From Galbula dea (Eukaryota > Chordata > Aves > Piciformes > Galbulidae), in contig VWZX01002867.1 of NCBI GenBank assembly GCA_013399015.1, positions 1,101,368 to 1,165,367 on the forward strand: a stretch of 64,000 nucleotides of DNA, written 5' to 3'. Numbering within the stretch: the stretch's first letter is position 1; each line of letters starts with the position of its first letter. The notes beneath the pieces are model-generated. The model was not told the DNA's origin and made no database searches. It saw nothing but the letters and a program-made list of their open reading frames with translations. The position numbers and the translations under genes were made by a program. Of this stretch, positions 11,481 through 22,240 are shown in pieces.

Positions 11481-14367
11481 CCAGTCCCTCCACGAACATC
11501 TCCATTATTGGAGAGCCCCTGACCTCCCCTGGCAGGTTTCTCCATTGTCTGCCTGACCTCACCACTATAAAGCATTTCCTACTATTTAGCCTGATGTTTT
11601 TCTTTCTTAATTTTAGGCCATTAGTGCTTGTTCTTCCCAAAATTTACTACTGAAAATGACTCTGCCTCCTCCCTTCCTCTCATTTGACAAATGGCTACGG
11701 AGTGACCCTCCAGGATTTATATCTCCAGTGGTGAGGCAGGACTCCTCTCCTATCTTAATCCTCTCAAGGCCACAGAAAAATAAAGCCCTTGTCTTCAAAT
11801 CTGAGCCTGTCACAACCTCTGTCTCCAAGCAGTGATGTTCTCCACCTCACTGGAGTTCAGCTTTATTTGCTTTCACAGCTCTGGCCCAGAAAGTTCAGGG
11901 AGGATCTTTCCAAGATGCTTCATTCTTCACTAAGGATTTTGCAAATTCATTATATTGCCTCATGGCACACTGGCTTGAGATATATTTATCTTCTCTTTTC
12001 TTTCAGTTACCTTCTTTATATTTTATTTTCTTTTCTTTTTTATTTTCTTTTCTATGTATTTCTTCCTATTATTTCTCTTTTCCACAGAAGATATTTCATA
12101 GATTTTCTGTTTCTATTCTATTTTCATAGAGTTTCTCACTGAATATTTTTCACTTCCTAATCAGGTAGAGGGGAAAAGTTTCTCTTTCTCCTCTTTCATT
12201 TAGACCTATATGAATAAATCCTTTTGGGGTTTGCTACTTGAGCAAAAAAAAAAGGAGGGTTAAAAAAGACAAAGGAAATAGTTCAGTGAGCAGAGCACCT
12301 GTTTTGTTGTTGTTAGCATTTTGGATTATTAATAGTTTTAACTGTCTTAGGCTGTTATCTTTAGAATAACTCCCAAATAATACTGAACCCCCCCATAATT
12401 TAGTGAGAGAGTTAATGAAGTCAATGTTCTCTTCTTCCACTGGTATGAAAACAAATATTGATGTGGGTGAAATCTTCCTAGACCCACATTTCAAAATGTT
12501 TGGTGGATGAAATACCCTGGAAATAGTTCCTCCTGGCTGCACATGGATGGAGGCTGCTGCAAACACTGCCCTGGCTGAGATGTCTCCTGCCTTGACCTTG
12601 AAGCTTGCAGTGTTGGTGTTCACACAGCAAAGCCCCATGTGGCCCAGGTGCTTTCCCATGCCACAAGGCTCTGTGGTTGGTAGCTCCTTCAACTGTGCTC
12701 CAAGAATGAAGAGGTTATAGGATGGAGGAACCTTCCTAGAAGGCACCATTACTACCATTGCTCTTTTCAGCCAAGTCTGGGGTTGCCCTGCCCAACAAAC
12801 CCCACAGATATCCCATCTCACATGCTCAAGGAGAAGATATCTGAGTTGTTTGTAAATGTTGTGGCTGGGCTCATCCAAGCAAACATCATCCTGGGTCATG
12901 CCTGGGCACTGGGGTAAGAGAAGTTAGCTCCTGTGCTCCTCCCAGGTTTGCAAGACTGGGATAGGGAGGATGTAACTCCACTCTTACTAATATTAGAAGA
13001 TGGTTTTAAGCATGGGGAAAATAAACTTGGAAGTGATTTTGGGGTGTTGGCTTTGGAGCCCTGCCCTCAGCACTGCTCCTGCATGCTGTGGAGCTTGCAG
13101 GGCTGCCGGACATGAAGGCATGAGTGGCTATTTCCTAGCATGGACTCCCTCCTGCTTGGAGAGTTTATTTCTGGGTTGTTTGAGCCATTCACCTCTGAGA
13201 GGCATTTCCTCCTCTTTTTCCAGGGGTGGACTTCCAAAAGGGCCAGAAGTCTGCTTGTGTGGTTGGGAATGAGGACGCTGCCTCTAGTCACCAAACATAG
13301 AGTCGCTGCCAATCTGCAGCCTTTTCCCTTAAACATAGCTGCTGAAGATTTAATGGAAAAAGAGGTCAGGCTTTGCCCTGACCACTGAGCAGGGTGACAG
13401 AGATGGCTCCTTCATGTTGTTTAAAGTTTTAGTCCCAAAGTCAGCTGATGCATTTTCCAGGGAAGCTAATGGATTCGCTTGCACTGCAGCAGAGTGGTTG
13501 GCGGGGGGTGGGAGGCTGACTCCTTCGTGAGAGACAAATGACTTCCTCTCGACAAGCAGCTCTGCTTTAACTAGGAAAATGATGGATGAGTCCCAAGCAA
13601 TGACTTGCACAGACAAACTTCAGGTTGTCAGAGATCCAAAATGACAACGAGAAGCCCAGCCACCAAGGAGAACTCCATGGTGTGCATGGACCTGAACTAG
13701 TCCGCAGAGGGAGACCTTGGGTCAGCTAGACCACCTCACCCATCATGCAAGGGGACATGGAGCAATGCCAAAGGGAGATGCTTGAGCTTCAGAGGCCTTC
13801 ACAGAAGCAGGAGTATGGGTTTGTCTCCTGAGGATCTCTGCTCAAGTTAAACCAAAGCCTTCCTGTGGCATGGGGAACGGCAGCCTTATCCTTCCGCTCC
13901 TGCCGTTGTCCCTCCCAGACTATTGTTATGATTTTCCTTGGCATCCTCCAGTAAAACTTGGCCACCATGTTTTGCCAAATGTTTCCCTCACATTTTTCTT
14001 CTGTGCTTACCTTTTACAAAAGAAAAAGGCTTTTTTTTTAATGTTTTAGTTTTTAATATTGATATAGAAATACTTGGCAAGTGCTGGGCACAGTGGCTGC
14101 ATCCAAGTTCCTGTTATTAGTTTAAGTCACTTGTATATGAGGCTGTTGCCTCTGGAAGCCCAAATCCAGACTCTGGACTCCACTGTGCTGGGTGTGGTAT
14201 GTCCATGGATGGAAGAGGTCGAGTAAAGAGCTGCTGTTAAAACCCAAAGGTCCCCCATGGAGGGACAAGAAGGGGAAAGGTAACTGCAGCCTCCTTTCTT
14301 CTCTCTCAATGGAAGATGCTGACTGGGAATGATCTTGAGATCTGCTGGAACATGACCTAGAATAAGA
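11481..14367. other. Unique non-coding DNA with pyrimidine-rich tract
   Basis: Holds a T/C-rich low-complexity tract at about 11985-12200 (listed separately) and a 221-codon minus-strand open frame at 12234-12899 with no recognised domain. Nothing else in it resembles a gene, RNA or known repeat. Confidence 0.45.
11985..12200. repeat. Pyrimidine-rich low-complexity tract
   Basis: Plus strand is strongly T- and C-rich, dominated by TTTTCTTTTC and TATTTT words without a fixed period. An open frame across it is an artefact of composition. Confidence 0.75.
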
Positions 14368-14665
14368 GAAATCATAGAACCATAGGATGGTTGTCCTTTC
14401 AGGGAACTGTAGAGAGTGAGAAGGTCTCATTTGAACCTCTTTTTCTCCAGACTAACTAACCCCAGTTCCCTCAGCTGCTCCTCACAACACTTGTGCTCTA
14501 GACCCTTCTGCCACACTAGTGCTTATCCAAGCCAGGATGCTGTTGGTCTTCTTAGCCACCTGGGCACTCTGCTGCCTTATCTTCAGCTGCTATCAAACAA
14601 CACCCCCAGGTGCTTTTCCTTCCACCAGGCAGCTTTCCAGCCACTCTGCCCCAAGGCTGGAGAAT
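14368..14665 (-). mobile_element. CR1 LINE fragment with internal deletion
   Basis: Minus-strand copy. The extreme 3' tail (AATCATAGAACCATAGGATG) is joined near 14400-14450 to a region normally several hundred bases further 5': CCCAGTTCCCTCAGCTGCTC, CTTGTGCTCTAGACCCTTCT, ACACCCCCAGGTGCTTTTCC and TTTCCAGCCACTCTGCCCCA. The intervening 3' untranslated portion is missing, so this copy lost its middle either at insertion or later. Confidence 0.85.
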
Positions 14666-16317
14666 TCATGGGGTTGTTGTGACCTTGGAGGAACACATGT
14701 CAGGGAGGGAAAGATATAGGGACGATGAGCTGGTGGAATGACAGGTCCTTGCCATTAGCACTGGCTGAAGAAACAGCACTGAACCTGGACAATTTTGTTG
14801 CCTCCATGAAGCTCCAACTGGAAAGAACATCTCTGTCAAAAGGCAAAATCTTGGAACCTCTGTACAATGCCATGGAGAGCAGGAGGAGGCTGTGCCTAAA
14901 GGGAACAAACATGCTCGCTCTTCACGGGCACCATGCATCCTGCCAAGAGCAATGGCTTCACGTGATTCCCTTGGTTCTTTCCTTCACCTTCTCCCTCCAC
15001 AGCCCCAGATAAAGCCTGGGATGTTTATAGACCTTTCATACAATAGCTCCCACCATAGCCAGGAGATACATGAAGATGTAAGCCGCCTGGCTGGCTCTCC
15101 TCAGATACTGGAAAGCTTCCCTAGCTCCTGTCCCTTTTATCAGCTGCAGATCTCCTTATCATTTCTGTGCTGAGGATCCAGGATCTGACCTCTTTTGACC
15201 AATGGTTTTACTTATACCTGCTGTGATGGTGGGGAGGGGAGATAAATAAGTACCTTGCCTTCTGTGATGGAGTTGGGGCTCATTTTATTGTTTAATGCTG
15301 GAAAGCCTCTCCCCTGCATGCTTTGAGTGCAGCTCTGGCTGCTCTGTCCTAGAATTAATCACTGAGCTTATTGATTGCAAGCAGGATGGCTGAGGTTGCA
15401 AGGTATTTTTTGATGCAACTATTGAATGTCCCCTTTGCCAGGAAAAGGCAAATGGCAGTGCTGAAGCTGTAGAGTTGATTTATAGATATGAAATATTTTA
15501 TAGTGATTTTTGTTATCACTTCCATTCCTCTCTGCTCCTCCTTCAGATGTTGGCTGAGCTGGAATAAAAAGGGTGGGGAGGGATGGAGAGAGAGCAGACT
15601 TCATTCTAGCTTTTGGAGCTCCAAGGATGTTCTTTGTGGGGTTGGGCAAACATAATTTTTGGAAAGCTTTGCCTCTGCTGCCTTTTAAAAGGGTGTCAGG
15701 AGCTTATCTCCCTCCTGCCAATCTCCTCCTGGGTGTGCATCCCTGCTCGGAGCAGGGAAGCTCTGTGCCCAGATGTCTCCTGTTGGCTGTTATCGGCAGA
15801 GCAGGTATGGCAGAGCTGGCCGTGTCCTCACAGCTGCCCTCCCAACGACCTGCAAGGACCACCCTGCAACCAGGCTCCAGCAACACCCACCTCCACACCC
15901 AGCCCGACTCCGCCAGCTCCTACCAGCAGCAGGCAGCACCTCCCCAACCCAAAAAATGCTGAGCATCCCTCCACCGACCACCCCATCCTCACGCAGCCAC
16001 CTGTGTGCTTAGCCAGACTTCTCCCGAACACATTTCTCTCTAAAAGCCCAGATTAGGCTAAAATTCAGCTGGAGATAAACCCCAGCCTTTTATCAGCAAA
16101 AGTGTCCAGCCCCCACGCACTCCCAGGGCTTTGCAGGCTCTGGCCGTTGCCAGTCTCGGTGGGGAGCGTTGCTGCTTTCCCATCAGAGCACTGAATCCAT
16201 CATTGCTGGGCTTTTGTGGAGCAAGACAATAAATCCTGCTGAGGTGAGGGGTAGGTGAGACCTGAGTTCTTCCCCACCACCAGGGAATGCAGTGGTTCCT
16301 CTGCCTGGCAGTATCCA
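14666..16317. other. Unique non-coding DNA with a C-rich, CpG-bearing stretch
   Basis: Mostly ordinary, but 15640-16060 is C-rich with more CpGs than its neighbours and contains a perfect 17-bp hairpin (15741-15757). Two overlapping plus-strand frames, of 129 and 147 codons, stay open there because C-rich sequence is poor in stop codons. I do not call a gene. Confidence 0.45.
15741..15757. repeat. Perfect short inverted repeat
   Basis: CCCTGCTC-G-GAGCAGGG: eight-base arms with a single-base centre, in a locally C-rich and CpG-bearing region. It could be a dimeric protein-binding site or chance. Confidence 0.6.
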
Positions 16318-16580
16318 CAGAATCATAAGCTCATCAAACGGTTTGGGGTGGAAGAGACCTTTCAGGGTCACCTAGTCGAACCCCTCTGCAGTCAGCAGGG
16401 ACATCTCCAACCAGATCAGGTTGCTCAGAGCTCCAACCAACCTGACTTGCAATGGTTCCAGGGATGGGACATCTCCCATCTCTCTGAGCAGCCTGGGCCA
16501 GGCTCTCACCACCCTCAGGATAAATAATTTCTTCCTTCTATCTAGTCTAAATCTCTCTCTTTTTAGTTTAAAACCAGAGC
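16318..16580 (-). mobile_element. CR1 LINE 3' fragment, dominant local type
   Basis: Minus-strand copy with CTGCAGTCAGCAGGGACATC, GATCAGGTTGCTCAGAGC, GGGACATCTCCCATCTCTC, and extension to TTTTTAGTTTAAAACCAG. The left tail is slightly expanded (CACAGAATCATAAGCTCATC). Confidence 0.93.
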
Positions 16581-18900
16581 TCCTTTCCTCTTTCTACCTA
16601 TTTCTCTTTCTCAGTGGATTCCTGGCCTGTCTGACTAGAATTTAACCTTTTGTTCTTCTTTATTTTCCTTTTATGCTTCACATATCCCTGTGTCAGTATT
16701 ATGCTTTTGAGGGCTTCTCTCCCCTCTCCTCCTGGAGCTGAGCAGGTCTCCTTGCAATGCAGCAGGTTAGTAACCAAACTGGATCTCAAATGGAGCAAGA
16801 TTTTACTGGGCACAAATCAGCCTCTTGGGGCTGTCATTTTCTTTACTAATATTTCAATTAAGGTTATTTCAAGAAGCTTTGGCTAAGAGGAGAAGCTGAT
16901 GCAGGAGGCAGCCATGGCTCTCCCATGGAAAAGCCAAATTTGCTTTGAGGTGGTAGAAAAATAAATGCAATTAAAATAGAGGCTGTTTTCTTAAATCACA
17001 GCTTGGTAATATCCAGTCTATGCCAGCACTGGGGTTGAGTTAAATAAGATCTATGGATGTTGTGGCTCAGGATTGGAGGTTGTGGCATAGGACTACAACC
17101 CTGTGATGTTTAAAAGCCTCAGGTAACATGACAGAGGAGGAGGAACAGAGGTAGGGCTCCCCCAGGGATAACCTCTAAACCCACTGAGGATTTGTGGCTC
17201 TCCCCAGACTGAATGTTTTCAAGGCCAAAAAGGCAGTGAAAATCTCCTGGGGGCGGGGGTAGATCCTCTATATTCCACCCATGCTCCATTCTAGCTGCTA
17301 ATGTGAGCCTCTGATTTCATGTCTTTATCAATAAACACCAGCAGGAGATATTAAAGGCAGCTGAGTTATGTCAGGAGGGTTATCAGAGGACAGACAGTAG
17401 TTCCTTCAGCCAGAACTGCCAAGGTCTTGGGGTTAAAAGGCAAGGGTCAGCACTGCCACTGCCTCATGTGGCATGGATTAAATCAAAAATTATCTGTGAG
17501 TGGCATTACTGCAAACTAGCCATGAACATCCATCTGAAAGCTCAGCTGCTCTCAGCATAAATCACTTCTCTGGGAGGTTGAGGTGGGCTTTAGGGGTTCA
17601 CTTGTTCTTCTGTTCTTGGTGGTGGAAAGCCATTGTGAAAAATCCAAGCCAGATCCACTGAGTTGGGGGAAAACTTCATTGTTTTCTGCTGGATCAGGGT
17701 TTTTTTCAGGCATCACTGGCTGCAAGGCTTTAAAAACTCAGAAAGCTCTTGCTCAGCTCCTTGAGAAGTGATTTCAGCCTCTGCCATCCTCAGCTATATT
17801 GCTGATCACTCCCAAATTCGCAGCTCATCCTTTCCAATCAATGCATTCATCACAAAGAGGTAATCCTGCACTTTATTTATCCTAGTTCTCCAGGTTTTAT
17901 CTTATTTTATTAAATGGAAACAAATTCCTGAAGTCACTTTTGTCTCTCTAAACTTCCCCAGCTCCCAGCTCCTTTTTGCAGTGGGGAAATTATGGCTGAG
18001 AATGGATTTTATTTATCTTCTGGCTAAATTACTGGCGCTGCAGGATCCAGCTCAAGTAAAATTCATCAAATCTCATATAATCTGTGTTTAAATGGGTTTT
18101 CAGCTAACTACAATGAGCAGGAATGAAAGTACAAGTGGTTGTAAATGTGTCCTGGGAGAGACAAGGAAACTTTTTCATGCTGTTTCTGAAAGGCTCCAGC
18201 TGGTGGCAGCAGCAATTGGGTTTGGGGTTGTTTTTTTTTTTCCCCATCAAAAGTAAACCAGAAGAAGCTAAAAGGATTTAAAAAAATATCCCTAGAAATG
18301 ATACCCACAAGCAAGGTTCTGGAAATCTCAGGTGGGTTGCTCAAAAATGAGATACAAAATATTGGTTGCTTCCTTGAAACGGTAAGGAAAGGAGGAAAAA
18401 AAAGAGATCTCTGCTACTTTTAAGCTAACAGCAATGAGACCTGATGACAGAAAGCCCTGGGATGGATGTGTCTGTGGAGAAGAGGTGTGCTGAAAGGGCA
18501 CTTGAAAGCTGCCTTGGAGCTATCAGGTGCCATTAGGGATGTAATGACCCCCAAGGGAACTAGATTTCCACAGCAGCTCACATCTTCCCAGTGCTCTAAA
18601 ACCTCTCTGCAGGTAGAACAAGCCCTGTTTTTGTCTTGCATGACAAAGACACAGATAAATGCAAGCCAATGCTGATGGGCTGTGGAGGTGGGAACTCTGC
18701 AGAGGACATTTCCCAGCAAGGATGCCCAGATGTGGGCTGCAGCATCCCAGGGTAAGCCTGGCTCTGCCAAAAAGCCTGGAGCTGTATTGAGAGTGACCTC
18801 TGGGCATGTGCTTTGCTTCCCATGTGGATATCCTGAAAGATTTTGGAGTTTTCTCATTCCTTTTCTTTTTATGCTGGGCTGACAGGGGTCTAGATCACAA
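16581..18900. other. Unique non-coding DNA, possible conserved stretch
   Basis: No repeat or gene is recognised. Parts of 17220-18110 have the AT-rich, motif-dense look of conserved non-coding DNA (CTTTATCAATAAACACC, TTTTATTTATCTTCTGGC). This is an impression only and needs alignment to other birds. Confidence 0.35.
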
Positions 18901-18902
18901 GT

Positions 18903-19243
18903 CTTGAACTGAAAGGAGGCTCAGGGGTGACCTTCTCTCTCTGAAAGGAGGTTGGAGTGTAGTGGGGGTTGGCCTCTTCTCCCAAGGAACAAGGGATAGG
19001 ACAAGAGGAAACAGCCTCAAGTTGCTCCAGGGGAGGTTTAGGTTGGACATGAGGAACAATTTCTTCATGGAAAGGGTTGTCAAGGTCTGGCCCAGGCTGG
19101 CAAGGGCTCTGGAGGGATTGAAAAGGACTGTAGATGTGGTGCTGAGGGCCATGGTTTAGTGGTGACCTGGCAGTGCTGGTTGATGGTTGCACTTAATGAT
19201 CTGAAAGGTCTTTTCCAACCAAAATGATTCTCTGCTTCTGTGA
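18903..19243 (+). mobile_element. CR1 LINE 3' fragment, longer copy
   Basis: Plus-strand CR1 of about 340 bp: GGTTGGCCTCTTCTCCCAAG, GGACAAGAGGAAACAGCCTC, TTGCTCCAGGGGAGGTTTAG, TTGGACATGAGGAACAATTT, AGGGTTGTCAAGGTCTGGCC, and the end AAAGGTCTTTTCCAACCAAA. The type matches the copy inside the 58-kb array. Confidence 0.93.
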
Positions 19244-19706
19244 CAGTGACACTGATTTTCTAACTCATAAGGTGTTAAAAACATCAGTGCTGCCTCTCTG
19301 TGCTTTTGCAGGATGCAGCTGAGCTCCCTTCAGGCTGAAAAGCCACTCTGGAGTAGATAATGCCTTTATTTTTGTGTATTGTGCAAATGGCCCTGAACAA
19401 ATACTGATGAGCTCTGTAATTGAAATGTCACCATCTTAGGATGTGTGCAATCCCACCTCACAATCCTCACCAAACCAGGGCTTGATGCCCTGGGGAGGAG
19501 TAGTTCACCTGTTGATAGCAGAGACCAGGCTCCTCCCAGGCTCTCAGCTGTGTGTGATGCAGGCACGTGTCCCACCAAACCATTTGGAAGTTGCAAACCT
19601 CCCAAAAAGCCAAAGGCAGAGAGGAAACTGATGTGCAGAAATCCAGAGCATGAGCAGGGCTATGCCCAGCAAGACCTGGCAAAGATGGAGAGTGCAGGAG
19701 AATCAG
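19244..19706. other. Unique non-coding DNA
   Basis: Short stretch between two CR1 copies. Nothing is recognised in it. Confidence 0.45.
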
Positions 19707-19965
19707 AGTCACAGAATGGTTTGGGTGGGAAGGAACATTTCAAGGTCATCTGGTCCAACTCCCCTGCAGTCAGCAGGGACATCTCCAACAAGAGCAGGTT
19801 GCTCACAGCCCCAGACAACCTGACCTGGGATGGTTCCAGGGCTGGGACATCTCCCACCTCTCTGGGCAACCTGGGCCAGGGTCTCACCACCCTCACAGTG
19901 AAATACTTCTTCCTTCTATCTAGTCTAAATCTCTCTCTTTGAGTTTAAAACCATCATTCCCTGGA
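19707..19965 (-). mobile_element. CR1 LINE 3' fragment, dominant local type
   Basis: Minus-strand copy: TCACAGAATGGTTTGGGTGG, CTGCAGTCAGCAGGGACATC, ACATCTCCCACCTCTCTGGG, ending around TTTAAAACCATCATTCCCTG. Very similar in length and content to the copies at 5.4, 16.3 and 22.0 kb. Confidence 0.93.
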
Positions 19966-22026
19966 AGTGATGAGAGGAGCTATGAAGATGATGAAGCCAA
20001 GCTCTGCTTGGAAATAGCAGAATCACAACGGACAGTGGCCACAGTTTCAGGATGGGCTTTAGAAACCAAGTCTTCACCAGGAAGATGATGCAGCCCTGGA
20101 ACAGGTCCCTAGGAGATGAAGAAAACCCTGTCCTCAGAGGTGGACAGGACCTCATTCAGGTGACAGTTTGGCTTTGGACTGCAGAATCCCAGAGGTGCCT
20201 TCCAAGCAACAACTGTGAGTCTACCATTCCTTCAAATCAATTGTCTCTTCCCTTTCTCTTCTCTATCACCTGTTAACACCTCAACCCCTTCAGCAGGATA
20301 CCTCCATGGGCACCACCACAACCAAGTCTTGTTCTCAGCCTCCAGTTACACCTCCACCACCACCTAATTCTTTGGTATGCCTTCCTAGGCAGCCAGGCTG
20401 TCTGGGTAGGACTTACTCTTGGTGGTTTTACTCTAATCTTGGCATCCCTTTGGGAATACCTCTGTGGAAAATAAACTTGGCTTTACCATTGGCACTGTTT
20501 CCCTCCTGGAGGAGATTGGAGAGCATTTTGGAGCTCTCTTAACATGCAGTCACAATCACGGCTTCTGTGATTGAGTCGTTTCTCTCTAAATAAGTAAATT
20601 AACTCTAATACCCTTATTTGCTATCAACCTTATAAAACATAATAAAAGCCAGATGTCTCTTCCTTAACCTGATGCACTATAGAGGTTGGATGGCTTATTT
20701 TTTCCAGACTTTAGGAAAGGGATTTTGCCCTCTCTTTGTTTCCTCTGGTGAATTCCTTGCAGAGTGTGATGAGGAGAAACGTGGAAATGGAGTCAAAGGG
20801 AGAAACCTGGCACCATATGGAGGCAGGTCTCAGCTGGGGGAGAACCAACCTTCCTTCCTCCCACCATGGCTGTGCTGCTAGGGGGTGGCTTTGAAGCAAG
20901 AAGCACCAAGGAGATGTCTAATGATGGAGTGATTTCAGTTCAAAAGGGTGCAAAAGGATTCTCTGATGCTGCTACCTAAGGGTCCTCATCCCCAAGAACC
21001 TCCTAAACATCCAGATCTCCTTGTTGCATCAGAGAAGTTACCCAAGACTGGACCCACTCATGAGCCTGGGATCCCTCTGCCACCCTAAGCTATTAAAAGC
21101 CTGAAACCTCTACCTGGCCACCTCACTGCTCCACCATAATCAGGCATGTGGAAAGCATGTAAAACCTGCAATCACCTTGAAAACCATCACTTGAGATTGA
21201 GTTACCTGCACCAAGCTCGCTGAGGACAAGAGAGAAGGAACCAAGAGGTACAGGGGTGGCAGAGCCACGTCCAAGAGGTCTGCAGAAATGGGTCAGCAGT
21301 TGCAAGGCATGGATCTTGCTTCTCATCAGTAGCTCTGGAGCAGGAGGAGCTGTGCTGGTAGAAGACTCCCTTGAGATCATCACTATGTCATGATGATCCC
21401 CAGGAGGGATGGTGCTGGCACAAGGATGTGATGGAGCAGTGGGGCTCAGGTCTTCAGGGACAACTCAGCAGCATGGTCTGCAGGTATGGGAGAGGGGAGA
21501 CAGAAGCTGGAAAGTTTCCTGTTCATTTGATTTGCCTTCTTTCAAAATGTCTGAGAAATGAGAGGACCCTGTTCTACAATGGTAACCCTCTGAGCTATGG
21601 GACTTGTCTGCTGAGTAATTGTGACTTCCAGTTAAACTGAATATTGTTTCTACAGAAATAGCTTTTTCCCCAGCTGAGGTGATAACACAGTTGTGATGTT
21701 TGGATAAGGTTTCTGGTTGAAGCAACCTGAGGTTTCATTTACTGAGGGTCAGGGTAGTTCTTCTTCCAAAATCATAATAAACAGGCAACACAAACCACAT
21801 AGCTCTTCTCTAGAGTTCAAGGAACCTTCATTCAGGTACTCTTCTTCAACAGCTCATCCAGGTACTTTGGAGTCAGTTGCCTTGACTGTATCTCCTATGG
21901 AATATTCTGCTTCATATGTCCACAAGCATACTGCAAGCTGTGACACCTGGCAGAAGAAAGCCACTGAGGTCCAGGAGTCAGGGCTGTCATTTCTTCCTGG
22001 GGTTATGCACTGCAGGTGTCCCCAGA
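19966..22026. other. Unique non-coding DNA
   Basis: No gene or repeat is recognised. Open frames are short and scattered over both strands. Confidence 0.45.
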
Positions 22027-22240
22027 ATATCATAGGCTGCTTTGGGTTGGAAGGAACCTTTCAAGATCATCTTGTTCGACCTCCCTGCAGTCAGCAGGGA
22101 CATCTCCAACTAGATCAGGTTGCTCACAGCCCCAAACAACCTAATCTGGGATGGTTCCAGGGGTTGGACATCTCCCACCTCTCTGGGCAGCCTGTGCCAG
22201 GGTCTCACCATCCTCTGGTGAAATTACTTTTTCCCATGGT
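22027..22240 (-). mobile_element. CR1 LINE 3' fragment, dominant local type
   Basis: Minus-strand copy with TATCATAGGCTGCTTTGGGT, CTGCAGTCAGCAGGGACATC, AACTAGATCAGGTTGCTCAC and CACCTCTCTGGGCAGCC. It is lost near 22240. Confidence 0.92.

Noticed and set aside
15573..16056. Overlapping 129- and 147-codon plus-strand frames, proline- and serine-rich
   Set aside because: Two different frames are open over the same C-rich DNA, which points to composition. The protein-like look of the 3' part (SSYQQQAAPPQP) is not enough without splice sites or similarity.
19445..19942. 165-codon plus-strand frame
   Set aside because: Its 3' half is antisense CR1 sequence; the GTSPTSLGNLGQ-like peptide recurs at every copy of this CR1 type in the window.
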